A DNA stretch of 64,000 nucleotides from the NCBI GenBank assembly GCA_958295665.1, contig OY282558.1, forward strand, positions 69,428,789 to 69,492,788. The letters are read 5' to 3'. The notes below the pieces were generated by a model, which saw nothing but the letters and a program-made list of their open reading frames with translations, did not search any database and was not told the DNA's origin. Every line of letters begins with the position of its first letter. The first letter of the stretch is position 1. The DNA is from Tipula vernalis (lineage: Eukaryota > Arthropoda > Insecta > Diptera > Tipulidae). This document shows positions 1 through 12,800 of this stretch, piece after piece. The position numbers and the translations under genes are program-made.

Positions 1-1515
1 ACAGTTGTAATCGAACTATCTTACAACATTTGTTTGATCATTTTGAAAATGTTGTCAAACATCTGAAAATTTTGACGGCCTAAGTATTGTATTTCATGTA
101 TTATTAGAACCTGAATTCAAATGTCTAGCTAGGGGTATTACTGGCCCTTTTCAATTTCAGGCAAGATCGCCATTTGAAGAAAGGGGATACCTTTTCAGCT
201 CAATGGATGAGGTATTATCAAAATCTGAACGATAGGAGATACCTTTCGAGCGCAGTGTCGGTTATTTCTGGAATTCTTGTAACCTTAGCCCCTAAGTTAA
301 TGTATACGAGTATTTATAGATAGGTTTCAGGTAAAATCGCAATTTGAAGATTAGAATTCTACCTTTTGAGTTCAGTGAAAGAGGAATAGAATCACCTATT
401 GGAAAATTTAAAACGTTTCAAAGAATAAAATCCAAAACAAATTTATTTATGGAGATAGGGAATACTTTTTCAGCTTGATACACGAAGAATTTAATTAGCT
501 ATTTCGTATGAACACCCATAGCTAGAGGTTTGGACTCAGGTTCAGATAGTGCATGAAGTAGCTGATTAAATTCCTCATCCATTAAGCCAAAAAGTCCTCC
601 TCCATATCAACAGAAAAAATTTGCTAGAGATTTGGACTCAGATTCTTCAGTTAGTGAGTTACAGAATATTATGGAGTTTGTTGCTTACTGAAATGGGGAT
701 AGGTGTATACTAGCCCTGTATATCATAGAGTATTGAAAATTTCCTAATGCCAAAAACGGTTAAAGGTCTTCATATGCCAAGTGAATTGCTCGAGTTTTGT
801 TGGGTATCGAGTAATAAAGAAATCCGAGTAACTCGACGAAGTAATACTATTTAAGAACCACAAGGATGTCACGCATAAGAGGACTTGTGTGGGTTCCGAT
901 TTATGTTATAAAATTAGATGCAACTGAGAAGATGCCCTTATATTACGTCGATGTTGGTGCAAGGTTAGTTAGCTTTGAATCTTGATGCAGGCGTCGGGGT
1001 TAATTATACCAAGCTAGGAGATTTTGGAACAAAACGGCGAGAAACAGCGAGAAATCAAACCAAGTGCCTTCACAGCATTTGTGCTTATATGTGTATTTCT
1101 ATCCGACGTAAGTTATGGGAATATTTTTAGAGAGTGCTTCTAACAAATATTTTTGTATGCTATCGATTACTAACTTCATGGTGGTGTTTAAAATATAAAT
1201 CAAAAATATAAAACTCGTAAATTAAATTAATTTACAATAGTTTGTACACGGTGATTCGTTCGATTGAAATCCTGTCAAAAATGACTAAAATTTTGTATGT
1301 TTGTATGTCCAAAACCACTTTTGTCGACGTTTTGGAAGTCCCTGACTCCGAAAAAGCAAAATAAAGCTCTTCCGTCTGTCTTAACGTCTGGACGTTTGTC
1401 TTTACCCGTGGTATCTGTTTCTATGGCCAAGGTCTAGAATTGAAAAACTTTTAGAACCTTTACGTTAAGAGGATTGTGTACGTTCTATACGAATTGATCC
1501 AAATCAATATTTTTA
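1..1515. other. AT-rich stretch without recognised gene
   Basis: Both strands are full of stops and no reading frame resembles a known family. Several short phrases recur loosely between 100 and 700 (for example 'ttggactcag' at about 530 and 630), which hints at old duplication, but no repeat unit can be defined. I see no RNA gene or transposon terminus here. Confidence 0.5.
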
Positions 1516-2275
1516 TAGATGTTGGTTGGAGGGTTGAGTTGGGTGGAGGGTTCAGTTGGGTTCAATATGCGGATTTAGTAGAGTTGAGTTGGGGTTGGAT
1601 TAGGTTTTTGTAAGCAGTTGACTGATTCTTCATTTATACTGGTTTGATGATCGTGTTGGACGTTGAGTTTGTGGTTGAGTTGGGTTCCATTTGGCGGTTG
1701 AATTGGGGCTTAGTTGAAGTTGAGTTGGGTTAGAGTTTAGTGAACAGTTCAGCTAGAGATTTTTTTTTGTGGGTTCAATTAGGGTTAGGTTGAGTTGAGT
1801 TCATCGACGCATGTAGTTTTTCGGACCGGGTTGATCTGAGGATTCAGTTAGGTGTTGATTTGAGGATTGTGTTGGAAGTTGATTTGTGGTTGAACAAAGT
1901 AGTTATGTTGGGGATTTATTTTGGGGGTTGCGTCGATCGTTGAGATGAAGATTAGTAATATTGGATAACTCAATGCGATTAATTTGAGGTCGACTTGAGT
2001 TCAGTGAGTGGTTAGATTGAGTTGATTTGGAGTTGAGGTTGGGTTGGGATTGAGGTAGCTTGTTGAGTGAGTGATTCGTTGATATTTTTTCGTGGATTGA
2101 GTTAGGCATTTAGTTTGGGGTTAATTACACGCTAGATTTGATAGATGATTTGGGGTTGAATATCGATTGAGAGCGGTTTGGATGTTGCTTTCTTAATGCT
2201 TTTGATTTAGTTAGAGGTTGAAAGGGAGATTGAGCACGAAATTAAGTAAGGCATTAAGGAGGTTAGATTAAGTTG
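1516..2275 (+). repeat. degenerate G/T-rich repeat (GGTTGAGTT-like)
   Basis: The plus strand repeats variants of GGTTGAGTTGGGTT many times, with irregular spacing and much divergence, so that C is rare for about 750 bp. The open frame on the opposite strand at 1903-2109 is only a by-product of this composition. Positions 1531-1560 carry four GGG tracts with loops of 7, 4 and 7 bases, which fits the usual G-quadruplex pattern. It is not a clean TTAGG telomere repeat. It is probably an old minisatellite. Confidence 0.6.
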
Positions 2276-2354
2276 AAGAAGAAAAATACAAGCCAGGAAA
2301 AAAGAATCGATCTTAAACATTTCAACGTTATCTCATCAAGTTAGGAGACCTGGT

Positions 2355-3170
2355 CAAAATTGGGCAACTTGTGGAGGCTGCGATTAATCGATGGAATTCT
2401 TGATTTCGAATCGAATAAACACATCTTACATGGATATACCAGAATGGACGAATTCAATTTAAAATTAAAGCTCTACGAAGAAATTTCGTCCAAGATGCCA
2501 AATAATTGTTTTTCAGTACCATCAATGCGACGTGCGACTGGTTTGACAAGCAGTAAATTAAACTCATGTGTCTCGAGTCATAAAGAAAATGTCATTGTGC
2601 GAAGAGAGCTACAATAACTTCTGTTATGAGTTGGAGGTATTGCCAATCGAGAGAAATTTAGAGTTTACCTTCTTAAACTGGTGAAGAAAGAAGGCCTACT
2701 CAATCCACTATCGCTGACCGCATATCACGTAGATGATTTTCGAAATTGTTCTGGCTCTATCCAACAGAAATTCGAGTTGCAAAAGGCAGTATTCTGTAAT
2801 TCGGCAAATATAATTACCGATCGCGGGACTTGTTTTCGTCTGCAGAATTTATTGAGTATTTCGGGAAGGAGCGAATTGGGCAGCAGAATATAACAACAGG
2901 TATGCTGTTGAGGACCGCAGAGGTGGAACGACTTAACCGTATAATAATTCCTGCTTTGGCAAGGCTGTTACGCCGATCGACTCCAATGTTATCCAAATAA
3001 TACGTTCCAACGCTCAATTATCGTGATCACGTTTGAATTGATGATGGGTGTAAAGAAGTGATGTTTCAAAGGATTACTTGTGATAGAGACAATAGAGCAA
3101 GAAATTGCCGAGACTTTCGGTCGAGAACGTGATGGTGAAGGGAAACGAGTAATCGTATAAAACAAAGATT
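2355..3170 (+). pseudogene. decayed Ty3/gypsy fragment (gag and integrase pieces)
   Basis: Two collinear patches of a gypsy polyprotein survive. At 2360-2500 a gag-like patch, DGILDFESNKHILHGYT, lines up with DGLVDFEPNKSILYGAT in the element at 37.5-40.9 kb. From about 2690 an integrase-like patch includes NIITDRG, matching NIIADRG there, and about 2920-2960 reads VERLNRIIIPAL against VEREFRVVIPAL. Everything between (zinc knuckles, protease, RT, RNase H) is missing, and frameshifts and stops break the rest. This is an older, internally deleted relative of the 37.5-kb element, not a functional gene. The relation rests on these short matches only, but their order and strand agree. Confidence 0.7.
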
Positions 3171-6100
3171 AAAACGCAATCTATAAAATAACACCTTAGA
3201 CAGACAGTGGTTTGATAAATCCCGTTTGGCTAAACTCATTCAAGGATTACATGCAAAAAAAAAACGCGATTAGCTTAAACTACATAGAGACTAGTGAGGG
3301 TTGTATCTCTCCTAATACACTTATCACCACTCTTGAATGAATTGTGGCTTGCGCGACTAACGCCATCAACAAATAGAGAGTTCAGTTTAGCCACTAAAAA
3401 AACGATTAATACAACAAATTCTCTAATCAGGTTTAGCTAATCCCTAATCTGTCACTGGTAACGAGTTTTAAATTCTTACGAGAGATTTGCAACAAAAAGC
3501 CGTTTGCTATTGTATTTAGAAAATTAAGTTTATTGATTTACTTACCATTCGCACTTGCTCATCATCCATACAAAATTAGGTTAACTGGTATATTGCACGA
3601 GGCCATATGGCGATAAATTACATTCCAAAACATTTTTAATCCAGCAACATTTTTCTTGCAACCATAAAAAGGAAATTAATTGGTTTTATACCCGTTTCCA
3701 TTTTCATATGGTGTCACTGCTAATGGAACATGTATACGTACGCTAAGCATCAATTACGACATTTACATTATGTATATGAAGCACTATAAATTTGTAATAT
3801 AATTCCCATTTAGTTTCGTAATTATAAAACATGGTATTCATTCATCTTTTTATGCACCAACGTGCAGCTAATTACCTAAATAAATAAAAACCCGTGTGTT
3901 TATTTACCTGGCTGCTGCATTTTGTTTCCATTTAATTAAGAATGAGTTTGATATTCCAAAATACACACAATTAACAAATTATGTAATTGGACATTCTTGC
4001 TCTCGTCTTACGTATTTATCGTAAATAAATAAAAGTTTTAAAACTCGAGAAAGCTCAAATTGATTTCAATTTTATTTATTTATTGAAAAAAAAAAAAGTT
4101 TTAACAGAAAGCTTTGTCGCTTACAGAATTTACAATTTTTTTTTTTTTTTTCTTTTAATGGAATCCTAGAACTTCTTTATGTACAAAAATAAACGTGTAT
4201 TGTTGCATACATATAATAGACGTGTATTTAAACGGAATACGTTTTTTTTTTCTATTTCGTCTCGTACCTTGGTTTTTTCCTGCGCGTGTTTATTTCAAGC
4301 GTTTCTATATTGGTGTTATTTTATTATCGAGACACATGAAATGTAATACGTACGTATAAGCAGAACGTTAAAATCTTGTGTTTTTAGATTGTGATCGTGA
4401 TAATGGTTATATAAAGTCATACACAAAATGATATTACGTCATATCGCCGATTCGCCACCAAATCACAATTTGAGGCAATTCAAATTTTTATTTTTCCCAT
4501 CAGACTAAATAATGTAGCTGCTAGATACTAATAATAATAATAATACGTATTCACGATTAGCGCGGCATTGATGTGTAAAAAAAAAAATTTAGTGCTGTAC
4601 ATTTTCCTTAAAGCACTTTGCTGTTTTAAAATTCATGATTTTTACGATGCTGTAAATGGATTGTGGTTGGCGGTGTTGCTGTTGTTGTTTATTATAAATC
4701 GGCATCCTGTCAAAATTCTCATAAATTTTTATTTTATATTTTTATGATTATTTATATTTATTTTTAATTATACGATTAACTTGAATAAGTTTTTAATGGA
4801 CATTTTTTCACCCATTAACCGACCTGCTGCATGGTGGTGTACTAATGAAATTCCAGCATATTTTCTTTGTCACAGACTAGAATTTTGTAAACCACCATAA
4901 AACTCTAATGGCACGATGAAATTTAACTAGTTAATCTAAAAGGAATCTTGAGCTTCAGGTTCCGTCTTACACCATTGAGACATATCGAATTTTGTAATAA
5001 TATTTTAGGCTTAATCATAGTTTCAATACAATGTGTCATATTTAACCAAGGTTTCACAAAAAAATAATTAAGTTTCAGGAAACGCTTTCTCTTTATGAAC
5101 ACTCACTTGTTTGTCTCCTATCCTACTAATTGGGTTCCCAAAATTAGTTAACTGAATAAATAATTTTCAACAATGCATAAATTGAAAAACATGCGAATTG
5201 CATTGTCTTGGTCAGGCTGATAAACCAGTATACTTCTTGGCAAGTTAAAGATGTGAGTTACGATTCGATGCTATATATATTGGTTGAAGAAATACCGAAT
5301 TAAATTACCATGCACCGTCAGTCTCCAAGTCCAGTTTCTTCAGTTTTTTTTTTGGTCTGATTTCGGTTGCTGAATCGTGACCACCGGAATGGCCCAAAAT
5401 GTAACTGTGATCTTGAGGAGCTACCACCCCTAATACAATCATTATCGTGTCCGTATGTACGGTAATCGTTGGTTGGGATTTTCACATTTCTCGACGAATT
5501 GGGTAGCTAGGTATCTAAAATATCATTTTTTGTATTATCGTATATGCCCTTTGCCTATTTACCGGTCAACCATTTCCCCAAAATAAATATTTGTAAATAT
5601 TAGGAATTATCTATAGTGTGAAGGAGGTCCAGAAATGTTTAGATTTTTCAACAAAAATGAACTGGCACTTCTCTATCACATAATAAAACAACGTTTATAT
5701 AGGTCAATGCAATTGTGATCAATACGCAAATATCTTCAATCCATATTTTAACAATTTATGTAATGCTTTGGTTCAAGACCTTAGGCAACTGATAATTTTA
5801 ACACCTTCACTATTCACAATCTTAGGTATAGGTATCTCCAAGTTTCTGGTTCTTATTACCGTAAGAATAATAAAAATCGTGTAACTGTCTTTTAGGAATA
5901 AGAACTAGAAAAAGCCCAATTTTCTATTAAAATTTAATCCTACGTTAAACCAATTCGGATTTATTAAGGAGCAAGGTTATTAAAATCATGCCAAAAATGG
6001 CAAACAATTTGGTTTGTATCCAGAATCACTTTTCTCGAAGTTTTAAATGCACTTTGGATTCTAATTGGAACAACTCTACGATTGACCTACCTTTAATAGG

Positions 6101-6892
6101 AGTGACTCTAGTTTTGGTATAAAGGAACTTTACGATAATTATTCGAGTAATCAACTGATCGAACATAAGTGGCGGCTCCGTAACCCTTATCCCATGCTTC
6201 TCCGAAACTGTCATGTTCGATTATTCGTGGCAAAGAAACTGTGATGTTTCTTGGAATTGTATGCAACTTAAAATGTATTAGGAAATGATTTTTCTTCATC
6301 ATCAGGAAGATGGAGGAGAACACGAATTGCGAGAAATATTACTATTTGGAATGAAGCGCCCTTCGCAGCTAATTTTCGTCAAGTAGAGTGGTAAAGGCAA
6401 AAGAATATCAATTATAAACTCAACCATAAAAAAGTCTCATTTGTAGTGTCTAGAATTTAGTAACTGGTTGCTCGAGGTAGCCGATGGGAAAATACAATGT
6501 ACCCAAAATATGAGAAAGTGGAAATACTCTCTGTAAATCAAGCCAATTATGTCGGAACGTGTAATACGAAGATCGAAATTGAAAAAGCGAAAAAAAAATT
6601 TTTTTCTGTCTTATGCATCGACAATACACAAGTTTCAAGGCCAGACCTATCCTGCTTTGGCCTGGCCGTGGACAATTATATGCAACTATTTCTAGAACGA
6701 TAAATTCTAACGCAATAAAAATAAAAATTTCTGAGAGCTCTCGGTAACGCGCCGGATGCAGGTGGTAAAACATTTCACATTCGTGTCTGACTTTCATTGG
6801 CAATCCTTTAGGATAAATTTATTAATGAACATACAATTCGTAAATAGACTTCAAAATAAGTTTCGACCATTAAATTAGACAACAATGGTCTA
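3171..6892. other. AT-rich intergenic stretch, no supported gene
   Basis: No frame here resembles a known protein. Visible items are poly-A/poly-T tracts near 4085-4150, a short (ATA)n run near 4530, and a weak inverted pair around 3267-3280 and 3428-3441 (gattagcttaaac / gtttagctaatc) that could be remnants of a small transposon. Antisense-overlapping open frames at 6450-6803 and 6497-6703 have no recognisable domain and are probably chance. Confidence 0.5.
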
Positions 6893-9800
6893 ATTTTTCA
6901 ATTAACTTTTGTTTACAAATTTCTTCTTTATTAATATGTTCGGTAATTTTGTGAACTTTTAACGGTAATCGTTGGGTTCATTGTTATATTTTCAATAAAT
7001 TTTTGTTTCAAATTTGTTTCGGTAATTTTATGGAGTTGCTGCGGTAATCAGTTGGTTTCAGTTTTTCGGTATTTTTATGGATTTTCTGCAGGTATCCGTT
7101 GGTTTCAGTTTATTTTTCTTTATAAATTTGTTCAGTAATTTTATGAACTGTTTACGGTAATCTTTGATTATTCAATTAATTTTTCTTTCAAATTTTTTTC
7201 GTTAATTTTATGAACTTTCTGTGGTAATACGTTGGTTTCAGTTTATTTTTGTTTATAAATTTGTTCGGTAATTTTGTGAACTTTTAACGGTAATCGTTGG
7301 GTTCATTGTTTTATTTTCAATAAATTTTTGTTTCAAAATTGTTTCGGTAATTTTAAGAACTTTCTGCGAGTATCCGTGGATTTCAGTTTATTTTGGTTTA
7401 TAAATTTTATCGGTAATTTTATGAAATTTTTACGGTAATCTTTGGTTATTCAATTAATGTTTCTCTCAAATTTTTTTCGTTAATTTCATGAACTTCCTAT
7501 GGTAATCCGTTGGTTTCAGTTTATTTTTTGTTATAAATTTGTTCGGTAATTTTGTGAACTTTTAACGGTAATCGTTGGGTTCATTGTTTTATTTTCCATA
7601 AATTTTTGTTTCAAAATTGTTTCGGTAATTTTAAGAACTTTCTGAGGCAATCCGTTGGTTTCAGTTTATTTTTGTTTATAAATTTGTTCGGTAATTTTAT
7701 GAACTTTTTACGGTAATCTTTAGTTATTGAATTAGTGTTTCTTTCAAATTTTTTTCGTTAATTTTAAGAACTTCCTGTGGTAATCCGTTAATTTTAGTTT
7801 ATTTTTGGTTATAACATTGTTCTGTAATTTTGTGAACTTTTAACGGTAATCACGTTGGGTTCATTGTTTTATTTTCAATAAATTTTTGTTTCAAAATTGT
7901 TTCGGTAATAATTTGGACTTTCTGCGGGTATCCTTTGGTTTTAGTTTATTTTTGTTTATAAATTTGTTCGTTAATTTTATGAACTTTTTACGGTAATCTT
8001 TGGGTTCATTGTTTTAGGTTTTTAATTTTTGTTTCTAATTTTTTTCGTTAACTTTATGGACTTTCTGCGGTAGTCCGTTGGTTTCAGTTTATTTTTGTTT
8101 ATAAATTTGTTCGGTAATTTTATGAACTGTTTACGGTAATCTTTGGTTATTCAATTAGTGTTTCTTTCAAATTTTTTTCGTTAATTTTAAGAACTTAATA
8201 TGGTAATCCGTTAATTTTAGTTTATTTTTGGTTATAAATTTGCTCGGTAATTTTGTGAACTTTTACGGTAATCTTTGGTTTCATTGTTTTATATTCAATT
8301 AATTTTTGTTTCAAAATTTGTTCGGTATTTTATGGACTTTCAGCGGCAATCCGTTGGTTTCAGTTTATTTTTGTTTTAAATTTTATCGGTAATTTTATGA
8401 ACTTTTTACGGTAATCTTTGGTTATTCAATTAATGTTTCTCTCAATTTTTTTTCGTTAATTTCATGAACTTCCTATGGTAATCCGTTGGTTTCAGTTTAT
8501 TTTTGTTTATAAATTTGTTCGGTAATTTTGTGAACTTTTAACAGTAATCGTTGGGATCATTGTTTTATTTTCAATAAATTTTTGTTTCAAAATTGTTTCG
8601 GTAATTTTAAGAACTTTCTGCGGTAATCCGTTGGTTTCAGTTTATTTTTGTTTATAAATTTGTTCGGTAATTTTGTGAACTTTTAACGGTAATCGTTGGG
8701 TTCATTGTTTTATTTTCAATAAATTTTTGTTTCAAAATTGTTTCGGTAATTGTATGGACTTTCTGCGATAGTCAGTTGGTTTCAGTTTTTCGGTAAATTT
8801 TATGGATTTTCTGCGGGTATCCGTTTGTTTCAGTTTTTTTTTTTTTATAAATTTTATCGGTAATTTTATGAACTTTTTACGGTAATCTTTGGTTTCATTG
8901 TTTTATGTTCTTAATTTTTGTTTCAAATTATTTTTAATGTAACTTTATGGACTTTCAGCGGTAATCCGTTGGTTTCAGTTTATTTTTGTTTATAAATATG
9001 TTCGGTAATTTTATGAACTTTTTTCGGTAATCTTTGGTTATTCAATTAGTGTTTCTTTCAAATTTTTTTCGTTAATTTCATGAACTTCCTGTGGTAATCC
9101 GTTTGTTTCGGTTTATTTTTGGTTATAAATTTGTTCGGTAATTTTGTGAACTTTTAACGGTAATCGTTGGGTTCATTGTTATATTTTCAATAAATTTTTG
9201 TTTCTAAATTGTTTCGGTAATTTTATGAACTTTCTGCGGTAATCAGTTGGTTTCAGTTTTTCGGTAATTTTATGAACTTTCTGCGGGTATCCGTTGGTTT
9301 CAGTTTATTTTTGTTTATAAATTTGTTCGCCAATTTTATGAAATTTTTCCGGTAATCTTTGGTTTCATTGTTTTATGTTCTTAATTTTTGTTTCAAATTA
9401 TTTTTTGTAACTTTATGGACTTTCAGCAGTAATCCGTTGGTTTCAGTTTATTTTTGTTTATAAATTTGTTCGGTAATTTTATGAACTTTTTACGGTAATC
9501 TTTGGTTATTCAATAAGTGTTTCTTTCAAATTTTTTTCGTTAATTTCATGAACTTCCTGTGGTAATCCGTTGGCTTCAGTTTATTTTTGGTTATAAATTT
9601 GTTCGGTAATTTCGTGAACTTTTAACGGTAATCGTTGGGTTCATTGTTTTATTTTCAATAAAGTTTTGTTTCAAAATTGTTTCAGTTTTTCGGTAAATTT
9701 ATGGACTTTCTGCGGGTACCCGCAGGTTTCAGTTTATTTTTGTTTATAAATTTGTTCGGTAATTTTGTGAACTTTTAACGGTAATCGTTGGGTTCATTGT

Positions 9801-12800
9801 TTTATTTTCAATAAATTTTTGTTTCAAAATTGTTTCGGTAATTTTAAGAACTTTCTGCGGTAATCCGTTGGTTTCAGTTTATTTTTGTTTATAAATTTGT
9901 TCGGTAATTTTATGAACTTTTTACGGTAATCTTTAGTTATTGAATTAGTGTTTCTTTCAAATTTTTTTCGTTAATTTTAAGAACTTCCTGTGGTAATCCG
10001 TTAATTTTAGTTTATTTTTGGTTATAACATTGTTCTGTAATTTTGTGAACTTTTAACGGTAATCACGTTGGGTTCATTGTTTTATTTTCAATAAATTTTT
10101 GTTTCAAAATTGTTTCGGTAATAATTTGGACTTTCTGCGGGTATCCTTTGGTTTTAGTTTATTTTTGTTTATAAATTTGTTCGTTAATTTTTATGAACTT
10201 TTTACGGTAATCTTTGGGTTCATTGTTTTAGGTTTTTAATTTTTGTTTCTAATTTTTTTCGTTAACTTTATGGACTTTCTGCGGTAGTCCGTTGGTTTCA
10301 GTTTATTTTTGTTTATAAATTTGTTCGGTAATTTTATGAACTGTTTACGGTAATCTTTGGTTATTCAATTAGTGTTTCTTTCAAATTTTTTTCGTTAATT
10401 TTAAGAACTTAATATGGTAATCCGTTAATTTTAGTTTATTTTTGGTTATAAATTTGCTCGGTAATTTTGTGAACTTTTACGGTAATCTTTGGTTTCATTG
10501 TTTTATATTCAATTAATTTTTGTTTCAAAATTTGTTCGGTATTTTATGGACTTTCAGCGGCAATCCGTTGGTTTCAGTTTATTTTTGTTTTAAATTGTAT
10601 CGGTAATTTTATGAACTTTTTACGGTAATCTTTGGTTATTCAATTAATGTTTCTCTCAAATTTTTTTCGTTAATTTCATGAACTTCCTATGGTAATCCGT
10701 TGGTTTCAGTTTATTTTTGTTTATAAATTTGTTCGGTAATTTTGTGAACTTTTAACAGTAATCGTTGGGATCATTGTTTTATTTTCAATAAATTTTTGTT
10801 TCAAAATTGTTTCGGTAATTTTAAGAACTTTCTGCGGTAATCCGTTGGTTTCAGTTTATTTTTGTTTATAAATTTGTTCGGTAATTTTGTGAACTTTTAA
10901 CGGTAATCGTTGGGTTCATTGTTTTATTTTCAATAAATTTTTGTTTCAAAATTGTTTCGGTAATTGTATGGACTTTCCGCGATAGTCAGTTGGTTTCAGT
11001 TTTTCGGTCAATTTTATGGATTTTCTGCGGGTATCCGTTGGTTTCAGTTTTTTTTTTATAAATTTTATCGGTAATTTTATGAACTTTTTACGGTAATCTT
11101 TGGTTTCATTGTTTTATGTTCTTAATTTTTGTTTCAAATTATTTTTTGTAACTTTATGGACTTTCAGCGGTAATCCGTTGGTTTCATTTTATTTTTGTTT
11201 ATAAATTTGTTCGGTAATTTTATGAACTTTTTACGGTAATCTTTGGTTATTCAATAAGTGTTTCTTTCAAATTTTTTTCGTTAATTTCATGAACTTCCTG
11301 TGGTAATCCGTTGGTTTCAGTTTATTTTTGGTTATAAATTTGTTCGGTAATTTTGTGAACTTTTAACGGTAATCGTTGGGTTCATTGTTTTATTTTCAAT
11401 AAAGTTTTGTTTCAAAATTGTTTCAGTTTTTCGGTAAATTTATGGACTTTCTGCGGGTACCCGCGGGTTTCAGTTTATTTTTGTTTATAAATTTTATCGG
11501 TAATTTTATGAACTGTTTACGGTAATCTTTGGTTATTCAATTAATGTTTCTTTCAAATTTTTTTCGTTAATTTCATGAACTTCCTGTGGTAATCCGTTGG
11601 TTCCAGTTTAATTTTGGTTATAAATTTGTTCGGTAATTTTGTGAACTTTTAACGGTAATCGTTGGGTTCATTGTTTTATTTTCAATAAATTTTTGAATCA
11701 GTTGGTTTCAGTTTTTCGGTAAATTTTATAGATTTACTGCGGGTACCCGTTGGTTCCAGTTTAATTTTGGTTATAAATTTTTTCGGTAATTTTATGAACT
11801 TTTTACGCTAATCTTTGGTTTCATTGTTTTATATTCAATTAATTTTTGTTTCAAAATTGTTTCGGTAATTTTAAGAACTTTCTGCGGTAATCCGTTGGTT
11901 TCAGTTTATTTTTGTTTATAAATTTGTTCGGTAATTTTGTGAACTTTTAACGATAATCGTTGGGTTCATTGTTTTATTTTCAATAAATTTTTGTTTCAAA
12001 ATTGTTTCGGTAATTGTATGGACTTTCTGCGATAGTCAGTTGGTTTCAGTTTTTCGGTAAATTTTATGGATTTTCTGCGGGTATCCGTTGGTTTCAGTTT
12101 TTTTTTTATAAATTTTATCGGTAATTTTATGAACTTTTTACGGTAATCTTTGGGTTCATTGTTTTAGGTTTTTAATTTTTGTTTCTAATTTTTTTCCTTA
12201 ACTTTATGGACTTTCTGCGGTAGTCCGTTGGTTTCAGTTTATTTTTGTTTATAAATTTGTTCGGTAATTTTATGAACTGTTTACGGTAATCTTTGGTTAT
12301 TCAATTAGTGTTTCTTTCAAATTTTTTTCGTTAATTTTAAGAACTTAATGTGGTAATCCGTTAATTTTAGTTTATTTTTGGTTATAAATTTGCTCGGTAA
12401 TTTTGTGAACTTTTACGGTAATCTTTGGTTTCATTGTTTTATATTCAATTAATTTTTGTTTCAAAATTTGTTCGGTATTTTATGGACTTTCAGCGGCAAT
12501 CCGTTGGTTTCAGTTTATTTTTGTTTTAGATTTTATCGGTAATTTTATGAACTTTTTACGGTAATCTTTGGTTATTCAATTAATGTTTCTCTCAAATTTT
12601 TTTCGTTAATTTCATGAACTTCCTATGGTAATCCGTTGGTTTCAGTTTATTTTTGTTTATAAATTTGTTCGGTAATTTTGTGAACTTTTAACAGTAATCG
12701 TTGGGATCATTGTTTTATTTTCAATAAATTTTTGTTTCAAAATTGTTTCGGTAATTTTAAGAACTTTCTGCGGTAATCCGTTGGTTTCAGTTTATTTTTG

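Noticed and set aside
1903..2109. 68-codon minus-strand open frame
   Set aside because: It arises from the stop-poor G/T-rich repeat and has only low-complexity N/S/Q/L content.
6450..6803. 117-codon minus-strand open frame
   Set aside because: It overlaps another open frame on the opposite strand; no domain, no start context and no neighbouring exon support it.
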